In this document: piece by piece, positions 44,076 through 56,775 of the stretch | How positions within the stretch are numbered: position 1 is the first letter of the stretch | How the letters are laid out: each line of letters opens with the position of its first letter | Assembly (NCBI GenBank): GCA_016169945.1 | Contig: JADLSH010000036.1 | Span: 496,001-560,000 of the forward strand | From: Trachythela sp. YZ-2020 | Lineage: Eukaryota > Cnidaria > Anthozoa > Malacalcyonacea > Clavulariidae | Reading direction: 5' to 3' | Length of the DNA stretch: 64,000 bases | Translations under genes and position numbers: made by a program | Notes under the pieces: model-generated | Databases searched by the model: none | What the model saw: the letters and a program-made list of their open reading frames with translations, nothing else | Told to the model about the DNA's origin: nothing

Positions 44076-45132
44076 AATTGATTAATTGAGTAGTTATTTG
44101 TAACAGTGGAAAACATTCGCAGATTTGTCATGCGAAAGCAAAGGTCAAAGTCCAAAAGCCGGTTCATTTTAAAAATGTCAATATCATTCGTACAAATGCA
44201 TCTGGCTAAGTAAAAAACTACTACATACAACACGTTTTTATAAAATATTAACACAGAAATAGATATATTTAATAATTTAATAACAGTTTTTCGAAAATAG
44301 CAGAAAACAACTCGGAAAACAAGCTGCTAGTTCAACTCATTTGATAAGTCATTTTTTGTTTGCTCTTTAACTTTAAATTAATAAACAAAAGCAGACTACG
44401 AAATTATCTAAAAAATACCGAAGACTGTGTCACTGTTTTAAAGTTATACTTTTTCTCAAATGTTTAAAAAAAGTTTAAAATTCCTTCTGGCTTATTTCAA
44501 GCGATTTTTTTAGCCCTTCGTATGCTCAAAACGCATACAATTCTCAGCGACTGCAGCTGCAGAGTCTAAAAAATTGTAAAAATTTACCTTTTAAGCAAAC
44601 CAAACTTGATCATAGAATGCTAACCATGGTTCAATTTCCTATTTTTCCATTCGTGGTTGTTATTTTCCCCGTTTTCGAATATTTAAAAAGATTTCTTGAG
44701 CTTATTTTCTTGTCTAAAACTCGGCTTTTCTTCGCAGGGCAATAAAAATTGCGTATTGTCCGTGGGCAATACGGGAAAATCCTGCCTCGTCAGCGACCAA
44801 TCAGATTGCGAGATTCACCAAAACAAGCACTTGCCATATAATAATTTCACTTATTTTCAATATATGCATAGATTATGGCAAACGTATACTGTTCGTACAC
44901 CTTTGAGTACACAAAATCGAAAAAAGGCTGCCAGGCTACCAGTTATTGCTCATAGTTTGCGTAGTGTGCTGGTTGAAAAAGAAAACTTACCGAACGAGAA
45001 TGAACTTGGTCGCATTGTAAGACGAATTTTTCTAAGAGTAGAAAGAACTCAAAAACCGTGGAAATAAATGGGTCAACAAAGAAACGATGGTTTACAGCAA
45101 TCTTGTAGAGTGTCAACCTGAAACAAAATTGG

Positions 45133-45365
45133 TGTTTACGGGCGAATATTACTACGAAATATTCCGAGCGAACCACGTATAAATCGTCGAAGTTTTTAAT
45201 ATTTTATTGCGATATTTCTGCCATACACGAACACTTATGAAAACATACCAGCTAAGCGCTTTTTGATCTGCATAAATTAGCTCAACCATGCCGTCTACGT
45301 CATCAATGTCGATGTCATAAATTAACATAAATATAATATGAATATATACGCGTCCGGACGGGACA
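45133..45365 (-). repeat. BEL/Pao 2 3' LTR
   Basis: TGTCCCGTCC...CCCGTAAACA on the element strand, two differences from 51296-51527. Confidence 0.95.
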
Positions 45366-45410
45366 TAGCCGGCCCCGTATTCGTCCTCGGTTTCCAGGAC
45401 GTATACCACT

Positions 45411-47102
45411 TCAAAGGTTGGCCGCTTCTTCGAGAAGTGCAAGCTTTGCAACCGGTCGGACAAGCGATCCATTCTTTGTTTTGATTTCGGCTGCTCGAAC
45501 CACGCCCAAATCTCCAATAATAGGCTTTGTAACACGACCCAATAACCACGTTCCACGCGCAGCATTCTGATCGACTACGAGGACCAAATCTCCTATCTTC
45601 AAGTTCCGAGCGTTCGTATTCCACTTCCGGCGTTCTAGAAGGTTAGGGATATACTCTTTTAGCCAACGTTTCCATACTTGGTCTGCGATAACTTGCGCTT
45701 GACGCCACCGTTTCCGACTGGAGATTTTCTTGTCTACAAACACGTCTGGCGGTAAGTTTGGGTTTGATCTGCCCAGGAGGAAGTGATTCGGTGTCAACGC
45801 CTCGTGATCCGAAAGGTGCGTGCTGACGTGAGTGAGTGGGCGACCGTTTAACAAGCTCTCTACCTGAGCCATTACCGTTAGCAAGACTTCATCAGTTAAG
45901 GTTTGATTTCCTACGACGGCCTTGATCGCTCTCTTGCACGACTGGACCAAACGTTCCCAAACTCCGCCGAAATGGGGTGCAGCAGGCGGATTAAAATGCC
46001 ATTCGATACCTTGTTGCATCATTTCGTCGCTAATCTTGGATTTGTTCCAATTCTCCAAACAATCGCGAAGTTCTCGTTCTGCGCCGACGAAGTTGGTGCC
46101 GTTATCGGAGTTAATGCGTACGGGTTTCCCTCTTCTAGCAATCATTCGTCTCAAAGCCATAATGTAAGAGTCGGCCTCCAAACTATGTGCCACTTCTATA
46201 TGCACAGCACGCGTGACCATGCAAGTAAATAAGCAGCCATATCTGCTTTTTGCCTTTCGGAAACGCTTGACTTTCATCGGCCCAAAGTAATCGACTCCCA
46301 CATACGAGAATGGAGGGGCATGAGCTTGTAGCCTGTCCTTTGGCAGGTTAGCCATAAACGGGATATGGGGTCGAGCGCGTCTTTTCGTACAATAAGAGCA
46401 ATCGTGCGATACCTTTCGGATGGCTGAACGACAGTTTAAAATCCAGTATTTCTGCCGGATGTCGTTACGAACATGCTCGTTGCCTTCGTGTTGCAGACGC
46501 TCATGAAAATCAGTGATGATAAGTCGGGTCACATCGTGTTTCTGTGGGAGTATGATAGGGTGTCGTGTAGAATAAGGAACGGGCGCTTTCGAAAGGCGAC
46601 CACTAGCACGAATTAAACCATTCGGATCCATGAATGGGGACAACGTAAGGATACAACTCGTACGAGAGATTGATACTTTGGATATGAGACCGTGCACTTC
46701 GAGTGGAAAACTATCCATTTGGGCTCGCTTTATCCAAAGTTCCTTTGCTATCTCATATTCGTCCACAGTGAGAGGACCCAATTGCCGTTCTTGAGACCTT
46801 TTGGAACAGTTGCCAACGAATCTTAAGATCCAACAAGTCCTACGTAAAAGCTTATGCCAAGAAGAGAAGTGCGCCGGATCCAAGGGGCCACTTGTTGACT
46901 CGTCACCTTGGCTGGGACAATCGGTCACCTTTATCGGCAAGGAGACTTCTTCAGGTACGTCAGACTCTTGAGGCCAGAATTCTTTCGGTTGACTCAGAAA
47001 GGCCGGTCCGTTTACCAACGACATTCTGGGCCAAGATCTGCGACGTGGAGACCTCGACTGCCGTCGTCCGCCACGTTCAGACGCCCCGGGACGTGTCGCC
47101 AT
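45411..47102 (-). CDS. BEL/Pao 2 integrase with C-terminal DUF5641
   Basis: 563 open codons. Zinc-binding HHCC (FHERLQHEGNEHV ... CSYCTKRR), core DDE: VGVDYFGP, INSDNGTNFVG, FGGVWERLV, then a basic region (RKRWRQAQVIADQVWKRW) and SH3-like DUF5641 (GDLVLVVDQN). Its product would make the 5-bp ATTGG duplications seen here. Ends close to the 3' LTR. Confidence 0.88.
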   Translation of the reverse strand: MATRPGASERGGRRQSRSPRRRSWPRMSLVNGPAFLSQPKEFWPQESDVPEEVSLPIKVTDCPSQGDESTSGPLDPAHFSSWHKLLRRTCWILRFVGNCSKRSQERQLGPLTVDEYEIAKELWIKRAQMDSFPLEVHGLISKVSISRTSCILTLSPFMDPNGLIRASGRLSKAPVPYSTRHPIILPQKHDVTRLIITDFHERLQHEGNEHVRNDIRQKYWILNCRSAIRKVSHDCSYCTKRRARPHIPFMANLPKDRLQAHAPPFSYVGVDYFGPMKVKRFRKAKSRYGCLFTCMVTRAVHIEVAHSLEADSYIMALRRMIARRGKPVRINSDNGTNFVGAERELRDCLENWNKSKISDEMMQQGIEWHFNPPAAPHFGGVWERLVQSCKRAIKAVVGNQTLTDEVLLTVMAQVESLLNGRPLTHVSTHLSDHEALTPNHFLLGRSNPNLPPDVFVDKKISSRKRWRQAQVIADQVWKRWLKEYIPNLLERRKWNTNARNLKIGDLVLVVDQNAARGTWLLGRVTKPIIGDLGVVRAAEIKTKNGSLVRPVAKLALLEEAANL

Positions 47103-48604
47103 TCGGAAGGATTGCTGCTATCTTGGATTTCCGCGATACGATTTGCGATAAACGTAGGATGTCGGCGACTGTAACTGCGGATCCACTGTAGGACAGTGGT
47201 GCTATCGCTCCAGAGATAGCAAGAATTGACATCGTAAGTATGTTCTGTCTTTATCGTGTTTAACAGACGAACGCACAAGACTGATGCTTGCAACTCGAGC
47301 TTTGGGATACTTAGTTGTCGTAGAGGGGCTACTCGAGTTCTTCCCATGATGAAACAACACTGTATGGATCCATCTGGATACAGGAATCGAAAGTACCCAA
47401 CTGCGCAAAATGCCTGTAATGAAGCATCACCAAACACATGAATTTGGATCTCGAGCGGGATGGCTGCTACATCTCGGTAGAATCTCGCTTCTCGAAATGA
47501 TATCAGATTGTCAAGTTCCTTTAGCCACTCTTGGAAAGGTGCAAGATTCTCAGGAGGGATTTCTTCGTCCCACCCTTGTTTCATCTGCCACAAAGCTTGA
47601 AAAAACAGCTTCGCTCGAAGGATGTAAGGTGCAATCATGCCGAGGGGATCGAAGATGGAGGAAATCACACTCAGAACTTGTCGGCGGGTGGAAGCTTGTC
47701 TAGAGAGTTTGCTGCTAAAGACTAACGAGTCTTCTTCGGTATTCCAGTAAATTCCCAGTGCTCGTTCTACCGGAAGTTTACCATCTAGGTCGAGGCCTCT
47801 CAGACAAGGAGCCAGTTCACCCTCAGGTATATTTGCGAGAACTTCTCGAGAGTTGCTGCACCACTTGGTCAATCGGAATCCACCTCTTGACAACAAGTTA
47901 GTAAGTGCTTGGCACATGACAACCGCAGTTTCCTCGGCCTTCTCAGACTTAAATAGATCGTCCATGTAAAAGTTTTTTAGGATAGCTTCGGCGGCCAAAG
48001 GGGATTCACTGGCATTGTCCTTTGCCGTTTGATGAAGGACATAATTGACCGAGGTAGGTGACGATTTGGCTCCGAAAATGTGTCGACAATACTGATACAC
48101 TTCCGGGGGTGAAGTGCGATCTTCTCTCCAGAGAAAACGTAAGACTGTTCGATCCTCCTCAGGAACGAGGACTTGCGAGAACATAGATTCGATGTCGGCA
48201 GATATAGCCACTCTTTCTTCGCGAAAGCGCATCAAAATTCCTGTCAGCAAGTTGAGAAGGTCAGGACCAGTCATTAGGTAATCATTCAAGGACACGCATC
48301 GATAGGTGGATGCAGCGTTAAAGACCCTTCGTACCTTTCCAGGTTTGTTCGGATTGGTCACTGGGTGGTGAGGGAGAAACCATTGATGTTTCACAGGAGC
48401 AGAAGCTTCTTCGGGCGTAAGCTTTCTTGCATAACCATTTCTTAAATCACATTCTATAGTATCCTTATAAGCATTTGCTAACTGTTCGTTTCGATCCAGT
48501 CTCCGTTCTAAAGAGAAAAGCTGTTTCTCGGCCACAACACGATTGTTGGGCAATCTAACGTTTCCCTCTTTCCACAGTAGGCCAGTTTCGTAGCGGTTTC
48601 CCAC
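47012..48604 (-). pseudogene. BEL/Pao 2 reverse transcriptase-RNase H
   Basis: 530 open codons. Palm motifs: HHPVTNPNKPGKVRRVF, motif A AISADIESMFSQV, motif C FYMDDLF (YMDD intact). The thumb and connection lead to RNase H with VFGDASLQAFCAV (Asp), IPKLELQA (Glu) and LWSDSTTVLQWI (Asp). A shift near 47012-47102 separates it from integrase. The catalytic residues are intact, so activity was lost recently if at all. Confidence 0.9.
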
Positions 48605-48756
48605 TTGTTTAGTCGTAGACTCAAGGATTTCAAGGGCTTTCTTATCTTCGATAGATCGAGACGTTTCTCCGGCGTATTTACATCCGAATGTTTCTGTCTT
48701 CTACCACTGCTGGACCTGTTGAGAAAGATCTTCTTCGGGAGTTGTGACATGGACTT

Positions 48757-49359
48757 TCATTGCGTACGTTGTGTCCAGGTGGCCACGTCCGGGAAAGCGA
48801 GAGGTGGCAGTCCAACCAAGAGCAGTCCGGACTGCTCGAGGGGTGCCTTTCTGGCCGATCCTTGTCTCAGGGGCACGATCAAGTCGAAGGCATCAGCCCC
48901 CAGTAAGACCTCAACTTGACTGCCATTTACCGATGGCAATGGAAGATCTTCTAAATGGGGCCAACGACCCTTTTCTTTCGACATATCAACGCTCGTCGTC
49001 GGAAGATTTAGTTTATCTACGGTCCTAGCTTGCTCAACCGCGAAACGTTCGGCGGGGTTGTGATTGGAACTAATATCAAAGTTAACAATCTTCGACGTAA
49101 TGCAACTACGCTGTTGGACTCCGTTCAAAATAATTTGTTCAGTAGGGCCAGTCAGTCTGACTTTGTCGGCAACATTGCTTTGGATAAGCGTACATGTACT
49201 TCCCATGTCCAGCATAGCATAAGTTTCGAAAGAGCTCGCCGGCCCATGGATAGTAACAGGGAGAACTTGCAGTAGAACTTGAGACGATTGCTGTGACGTA
49301 CTTGCGGAATGTTGTTCGATACCACGTCTGGCATAAACACGTTTTGCCTGGTGCATCAA
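48757..49359 (-). pseudogene. BEL/Pao 2 aspartic protease
   Basis: Active-site motif LDMGST (about residue 50), with LLGADAFDLIVPL as the C-terminal fold element. Same frame as Gag. Ends at 48757, and the polymerase continues in another frame from about 48750. Dimeric protease expected to cleave Gag-Pol. Confidence 0.8.
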
Positions 49360-49461
49360 GCGATGATGTTTTTTCTTGCAGTCACCAACACCACATTCCT
49401 TTGGGGTGGGGCAGTCTCGAGAGCAGTGCCCAGGATTGAGGCAACAAAAACAGAGTCTCGA

Positions 49462-51141
49462 CTACTTTACCTTCTCAGCCCGATCATCAGGATTTAAGGC
49501 AATAAACGTTGGACATTCAGATGTACGGTGGTTTCCGTCTCCCAAAGAGCAGGCCGAGGGCGTGCTTGCATCCGGATGCATAGAAAACGTGTTCATCTGT
49601 TGATTCCTATCATACCTCGGACCAGACCCAACATGTCGCGTGCTACCCTCTTTCCCGGAGGGCTTGTGTTTATGTTTAGCTCTTATCGGCAAGAGCTCAT
49701 GAGCTTCTGCTTGTTCTTGCAACCATTCAGCAAGAATTGTAAGTGTTGGGCGAGAGACTTTGTTGCGAAGTAAATATTCTTTCCACTTCAGTATCATCGA
49801 TGTGGGCAATTTCTCGACTGCCGTATTGACATTACTTGCCGCTCTTAGGTCATCCTCATAGACAAGATCTTGGAATGTCCAAACCATAGTGTTAATCACT
49901 CGAGAATAGTTCACAATAGCGTTTGTATCATCCTCTGAAACTGGGTACATTTTATTCAAGTTGTTCAAATGAGCTTGAACGACTACATGGGGCTTGCCAA
50001 ATCGATTTTCAAGACACTGCAATGCCTTATTGTAGTGGTTGCCATTATAGCGAAATCCAGCGATAGCGGATTTGGCCTTTCCGGTGACACTCTGTTGGAG
50101 GTGTGTCATTTTCTCGAATGACGTCATTTGTGAATGATGAATAATGGCATAAAACATCCCGACCCAATCTGTCCACTTTAAGGGGTCACCGTCAAACTTC
50201 ATGAGTGTTAACTTAGGGACTTATGAACGGTGGAAAGGGGACTGGGGCGAGTATGGTGGGTTTGTGAGGCCAGGGGGTTCAGGAAGAGAAGGGAGGTCTG
50301 CGATCCAAGAGGTGGTGCGTTGTCCAGCTTTATCAATGTTTTCATTAGTTTTTGGTGGAATGTTTTCATTACGGGTTTCACTAAGGAAATTTGTAGTCTT
50401 ACCTTGCAAAGTTTCGTCAGCGACATTTGCAGTTTGTCGGGGTTCTTCGACAAAGTCTCGGAGGCGTTGGCTTAAGTCTTCAGGGTTTACCAAATTAGAT
50501 TCAGCTTCGATCAATTGGGCTTCCAATTCAGCTTGCGCAGCTGAATCCTTTGCTTCCTGTATTCGGCGCCTCTCCACTTCATCCTTTAACACCCGTCTTT
50601 GTTCATTCGTGATTTTGTCAATTTCCTTTCTAAGTTCGTCCTCCATAAGTTCAAGCTGCTTACGTCTATGGGCTTCGTCTTCGATTTGTTTTGCCTTTAA
50701 TTTTGCAACATTTGCTTTTCTACGTGCTTCTGAAGTTTGCGCTGATTTACCCGAAACTGACGACAGCACTGACCGAGTTCTTGGGGGCATGGATCCTAAA
50801 GTTGAGGGGGGTTCGTCCTCACGCTCCTCCAAATGTCCCAATGCCTTTGCGATTGCATCATCAGCCCTTTCAGCAACTTCAATAAACCACCTTTCAACGC
50901 CATCAAATTCAGTACTAGAAACCAGTTTGTAAAGTTTTCGATTACAAATGTCCGCGCTTCTGACTTGGCTTTCGATTCTTCGAACGATGTCACGAATTTG
51001 GGTTCGTCCCCCCCGGTCGTGAATAAGCTTTGTCAGTCTTGTTATTAATCGAGTTACACTAGACTTTTCTTGAGATCTTTCGGCTTTTATACTTTGAATT
51101 TGTGAACGTACCTTAGCAGCGTGTTCCTTCTCTTCGTCCAC
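49462..51141 (-). pseudogene. BEL/Pao 2 Gag
   Basis: One frame with a TAA at 50221-50223 and a TAG at 49462-49464. The N-terminal 306 codons are coiled-coil rich (about 140-215, Glu/Lys/Arg heptads). The next 246 codons hold the DUF1759-type capsid domain (MKFDGDPLKWTDWVGMFYAI). A CCHC knuckle (CFCCLNPGHCSRDC) lies just beyond the TAG. One of the stops could be a programmed read-through site, but single mutations are simpler. Confidence 0.82.
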
Positions 51142-51274
51142 GGTCTTATTTTCATTAAAACGTGCTTCATTAACGCTATTAACGGTATTTAATTATACTT
51201 GGTTGAGTTTATCTTGCTCGTTCGACATACTTTTTCACTTCTTTTGGGGCTGTTAGATTTCTTCACGGATTCAT

Positions 51275-51295
51275 ATTCGGCTCTCGAAGGACCAA
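51275..51295 (-). promoter_or_regulatory. BEL/Pao 2 primer-binding site
   Basis: TTGGTCCTTCGAGAGCCGAAT directly abuts the 5' LTR end. Confidence 0.65.
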
Positions 51296-51527
51296 TGTTT
51301 ACGGGCGAATATTACTACGAAATATTCCGAGCGAACCACGTAAAATCGTCGAAGTTTTTAATATTTTATTGCGATATTTCTGCCATACACGAACACTTAT
51401 GAAAACATACAAGCTAAGCGCTTTTTGATCTGCATAAATTAGCTCAACCATGCCGTCTACGTCATCAATGTCGATGTCATAAATTAACATAAATATAATA
51501 TGAATATATACGCGTCCGGACGGGACA
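51296..51527 (-). repeat. BEL/Pao 2 5' LTR
   Basis: Followed, on the element strand, by the primer-binding site next to the LTR end. Confidence 0.95.
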
Positions 51528-53512
51528 ATTGGCTTGGAACGACATAGTTGCTTCGTACGCACATCCGAAACCAGAAACATCGTTTATGTGCTGGGTTCAA
51601 AATAAATGTGGAAGCGATTTCGTCCAGTGGATGATTATACCCTCTGATTGCAAATGCGATGGTAAACGACTCTTTAGAGAGCTCAGACTTTAAAAATTCA
51701 GCTTTCGAGTTCTATGTGATGTCACAGAAAATCAGGAACGGTTCCTTCGGTCTTCATGTCGAAACCTTTATTCCCACTAAAGAATTCCTCGACAATTTAT
51801 TTGAAGTTTGCACAGCGGTCCCACTATGCCGAGGGTTTGAAGTAGATGTGGAAAAAAGCACCCATGACATACACGGGAACATTGTAGGTTCCGCTAAACG
51901 ATGGGAAAGTACATCTATAACGATCAAACAATTACATATCTCAGACATACTTCTAAGAATTGTTGCATGGTTCTAAGTGTTACAGGACATTCGGCAATCT
52001 GCAAATGCTGTGGCATCGTCAAATTTAATAGTTTTTATAAGACTTTGAAACCACGTGATGTAAGTGTAGACCATAAACGAAAAAGGGAATCATTTATGAC
52101 GCAGGACGAGCTTATTCACAAATTACATGAAGAAAAGAAAAAAAGAATAAATGCAGAAAGGAGGGGAAAATACGCAAAAGAAAAAGTGTTGGCAGAAATG
52201 AAAGTGTTCCGTTCGGACGATCAGTCGGATTTCAAAACTTTGTTTGATAAGATTGAAGAGAGCTCGTTAAACTCGGAAATGAAGCTATTTTGGGAAGTTC
52301 AACGTGATATTCTGGCTACCCCAAACTCTAAGGATTATAGATGGCATCCTAAGTAAGTCTAACTATAACTTATTTATAACAGGATGATGCATAGATAAAG
52401 TGAAATCCCACGTATATATAAAAACCTATACTGCACCTGATCAGGCTGAAAGTTTTTATCAGTATAACATTTATATACAGGTTGTTATGCAAAGGAGGTC
52501 TAAATGGCAAATTTCAGATAGGTTCTTAATCCGCTAGGTTATTAAACGCGAGATTTTACTGTATTTATGGTGAAAAAATTCTTAGGTGTTGTAAAAATAG
52601 GCCTAGGTGAAAGTATGCATAAGTCTTGCATGGATTCAGCGACGCGCATTTTGATCTACAGCAATCTGAAAGCATGTAAACTGGCGCGAGATCTTGGATT
52701 TACGAAGCGTCTATAATTAATAAATAGTCGTATAACGAGTCAGAGAATCTTAATGTCCTTAGTCTTACTATGAATTTGTGCCTTAAAACAATTCCTTTTT
52801 ATACAGAATTATTCGTCTTTGTCTTTCCATTTGGAGCCGGAGTCCAGAGGCTTATTCCCAATTGAAGGATAGTGGAATGCTGAAACTTCCATCTGGTAGA
52901 TTGCTTTCCCTGTACAAGAATTCTGTCAGTCAAAACACAGGATTCAATGATGATGTGCTGCAATAGTTGCTACATGAAGCAGACAAATTAAAATTAGATT
53001 CATTTGGGAGGGAAGGAGGTCTTATACCAGACGAAATGGCAATTCAGGTATACAGTCATATACTGCTCGATACAGTGGATTGATATTTCCAAATCTATAT
53101 TAATTGCGCCGATATAATTATGCCAGTTGCTTGGGTTATTGCATTGTCCAACATGCATTCACAGAGAGCAAATAAAAACAATTTGTAATAAAAGAATGTG
53201 GCAAATTACGAATGTTGCTCAAAGTACAAAATAATGTACAAATAAGACAAAATAATTTCACGATTCGCGATGATTATTTCTATGACTATGACTATTCGTG
53301 ATATTATATCTATTAGGTAAACACAGACAATTAACGTTGACAACAAATTTAAAATTTATATGTTTTAACAGGAAGATTTACAACTCAAAATTGCTAATGG
53401 CGTTTCGACATTGGTTGGCATTGTTGACCTCGGCAACGATAACGATATGATGAACGGTATAAATACAGATGCAACATTCGTTTGTAATTCACCATTATAA
53501 AAGATGGCGGAT

Positions 53513-53706
53513 GTAGATTTTACCATGATTCTTTGCGAGTAGAAAACATTATATCATATCCTAAGTGAAAATACCTGAAGACATAGTATCAAGACCATAA
53601 AATTTATAATAAGTATGTTATTGATTGTACGTTATGTTTAGCAATTATCACATTTAAGTTAAACTTAGGTTCCCAAAGCATTAAGGTGAAATCGACATCC
53701 GCCATA
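53513..53706. repeat. Foldback repeat inside the transposase B introns
   Basis: AAGATGGCGGATGTAGATTT pairs with an inverse copy near 53690-53706. Probable MITE. Confidence 0.45.
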
Positions 53707-54061
53707 AATGCAATTATTTGTATCTCAGCCCCATCATTATCTATAGAACAGTTATACAACAATGCTGGTAAAACAATCAATTTGATTGACTGAAAATTAT
53801 GTTTCATTAAAGTATAGATACACAGATGACGTCACAAAGTTGAAAAATTGCGCAAAGCGCGAGAACTGCCATATTTCTTTGTTAACTAATGTTACTAATC
53901 ATGTTTAGGTATTTGTATAGATCACTTTTGACATAATTAAACGTGATTTTCACTTTTTATTAAGTTGTTTTACCCTTGTAATTTCCTTCTTTTCATAGCG
54001 CTGTACGTCTGGCTGATGTTTTAAGAATCTCAACTACGGATAATTTAACATTTGGTGTATA

Positions 54062-54243
54062 AAACAAATAGATTACATATTTTCGTGCGTCTGTACTGTA
54101 ATAGATCGCAGAAGACGTCATAGTGTGTAGAACAAAATGTCACGGCACTCGCCTCGTGCCGTACTTTTTTGTTCTTTACACACTATGATGTCATCTGTGA
54201 TATGTTACAGTACAGACACATGGAAATATGTAATTTATTTGTT
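54062..54243. repeat. Foldback MITE
   Basis: About 85-bp arms (ACAAATAGATTACATATTT..., CATAGTGTGTAGAACAAAA and inverses) around a CACGGCACTCGCC loop. Confidence 0.65.
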
Positions 54244-56775
54244 AATTAACATATAGCTGCCCAGGAAACACTCGCACTTCGCGATTTATCGAGAGCGATA
54301 ACGTCGATAAGTTTACATTAAAACCCACCCACCCACTCATAACGTCGATTCGACGTTATTCGGACATGAATATGGACGTGGCCCCTAAATGAATACAACA
54401 ACATGACTCATAAAATGATTAGCCAAGCATGTTATAAATAACTTATCTGTCTTATCCTTCAGGTCCAAGAAGGCTGACTTGGCTTCTCATGTGTTACAGT
54501 TCGTCTTTTTTGGAAACACTGGATTTCGTTTCCCATTCGCTCATTGGCCTACCAAAGAGGCTGATCCGAGCACTCTATATATCTTATTCTGGAAAGCAGT
54601 ATTCTGGTTGTTGAAAGGAGGAATAAACATCCGATATTGTTGTGCTGCCGGCGGTGAGGCAAACAGGAGTCTCATTAAAATGCATTTCAATGGAAAAGAT
54701 TCTGTTGAACAAAATTCACAGTGATCAATCCATACACAAACGAGCCATTGTTTTTCATAATGGATATTGCGGTAAGTACAGGTGTTTACATTGTCGTTGC
54801 CATTGATCTGTTAAATTAATCACTAGCGTTGTACAATTTTTATGCACCAATTAAATAGTTCAATGATGCAAATTACAACTGTCACAGACTGCATGTAGTT
54901 TGACATACAGTAATATACCATTTAAGTGGCACTTTTTTGCAATATACGGGCAACCTATATAATCATATCTTGGTCTATAACATTGTTAGTAATTGTGCTA
55001 TTTCGGTTGCTCATATATCAAGAAACTTGTTGGTACCTATATTGTATCTTTTGTTTTTCAGCATAAAGTTAAGAAGTTAAGAAATAATGTTTTAAAGAGT
55101 ACGCCCAAAGGCACAAGGAACCTTACTGTGGCAGGGCAACCGACAGCTTGGAAGCAGTGGGTAGGTGCTTTTGAGTGGGACCAGAAAACAAATTCACTTC
55201 CATTTTATCATCGGTTGACAGTAAACCATTTCTGGTTAGGCTATGCAACTAAGAGGAGAAATCATTTGGCAGAACAAGTTCTGAATCGTGACATGCTGAA
55301 CTTGATGAAGGTGAAATGTGAAACCTGTGTGAGGGTGAATAATAGCTAAATAAAGTAGTTTTGTCACAAGGAAACAAGCTAAAAACTGAGTCATGAGCAT
55401 GGCATCGTGACTATAAACGTAAAATATGAAAACAGTTGACAGTTGTGTCAGCATGACACAGTTCTTAGTTAGTCCCCCATGCCCGTGGTCAGGTGCTATC
55501 AATGATTGATTACAAAGTACTGTACACTAATGTCAGTTACCAATCAAAGTTAGGTATATATCAAATATATAAGACTAAGACATAACAAATTTCACATGTA
55601 CTTACAGTACTTGAAGCTTTCATTAGCTTGAATAGCTATAAAAAAATAAGATCACTTTTGACCACTTTTATTAGAGTATTTTTTTTGCTGTTAAATCAGT
55701 TCAGGCTATAGTATTCCGTTATTTGAAGATGTTATAACTGGTAAACTGGTCAGGTTGGTACAGTGCGTATATTTATGGAACATGTTAAATTGGTATTTGC
55801 ATTATAAAATAGCATCTATATCATCTTAACAGCAACAAAACAATACTCTAATAAAGGAGGAATAAACATCCGATAATCGCAAACTGGTCAAAAGTATAAA
55901 ACGTACTGTTTGTTACAAATGTAATGTACAACATGTCATTCTTACTTTTGAAAGGTATTTCAAGAAAATCTCAGCAAGCAGATGGGGAGACCAGTACATG
56001 ATTTTGACAAAGCAATACAATTCCTTCAAGTTACGAGCACCTTGATAGAGAATCCGAACAGCCATCAACCATATACCAGCATGGCCGACCACCGTTTTGA
56101 GGAAATTGAGATGTCACTTAAGTGGCTGCAAACATGGGAAGAGGAAGTGAAATCAATTGAAAGGATGAAAGATACAGATAGAAACAAGCTTTTCATATCC
56201 AATAAAACCATGTTTGATGTGTCATCGTCCGTAATTGGATTTACAGAGTTTTGGAAATATTCATTTCAACACCATTCATCCTGTAATGTGTATGCTCATC
56301 GGCTAAACAGCAATATTGTTGAAAATGTCTTCTGTCAACAACGTAGACGTAATGGACAGAACGATAACCCAACATACTCGCAGTATGGTCCAATCTACGA
56401 CAAAGAAAAGTAATACAGGAAAAGTTGAAAGTCTCTCATTTTACAAGCCAAACAAACTGCCAGTTAATAGAAGCATGGTAACAAAATTTCGATGACAGTT
56501 TGCATGTGGACGCAATTTAGAATTTGCATGTCATTGCGTAAATAATGTACATAATTGTAAATAATTGGGAAAAATTGAATCAGTATTATTGAGCTTACCT
56601 GTGGCCCAGTGGTTGTTCCATATTTCCATGACTGTCTTTCAACTCTAAAAAATTCACATCAGTCAGATGCAATCTGATGTGTGTTCACAGTTTGACTCAG
56701 ATAGCAAGCATAACACAATTGAGGCATTGTTCCGTATTTGACATTTTTGGATCATTTTTTAAGTTGTTTCGTTTC

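Larger units (their letters stand above)
45133..51527 (-). mobile_element. BEL/Pao LTR retrotransposon 2 (young insertion)
   Basis: LTRs 45133-45365 (233 bp) and 51296-51527 (232 bp) differ by one substitution and one indel. ATTGG target duplications lie at 45128-45132 and 51528-51532. Primer site next to the 5' LTR: TTGGTCCTTCGAGAGCC. It interrupts transposase B; removing it restores an open frame across the site. All pol domains are present with a few stops and shifts. Confidence 0.95.
44740..56413 (+). pseudogene. P-element-type transposase B, multi-exon, interrupted by BEL/Pao 2
   Basis: Coding pieces: about 44740-45132, resuming at 51533 after the BEL/Pao; 52807-53047 (RLCLSIWSRSPEAY, then PDEMAIQ); 53372-53456 (LVGIVDLGN); 54463 to about 54770 (HVLQFVFFGNTGFRFPFAHW, GGEANRSLIKMHF); about 55061-55350 (KKLRNNVLKS, RNHLAEQVLNRDML); 55955-56413 (NSNIVENVFCQQR, NPTYSQY). 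The order matches P-family transposases with their RNase-H-like fold and GTP-binding-like insertion. Lesions: TAG at 52964-52966, a frameshift near 54720, others at 51690-51960. Where I expect D in a DGG motif the sequence has AGG. It is clearly different from transposase A. Confidence 0.72.

Noticed and set aside
50201..50932. 243-codon Ser-rich + frame
   Set aside because: Antisense image of the coiled-coil part of BEL/Pao 2 Gag.
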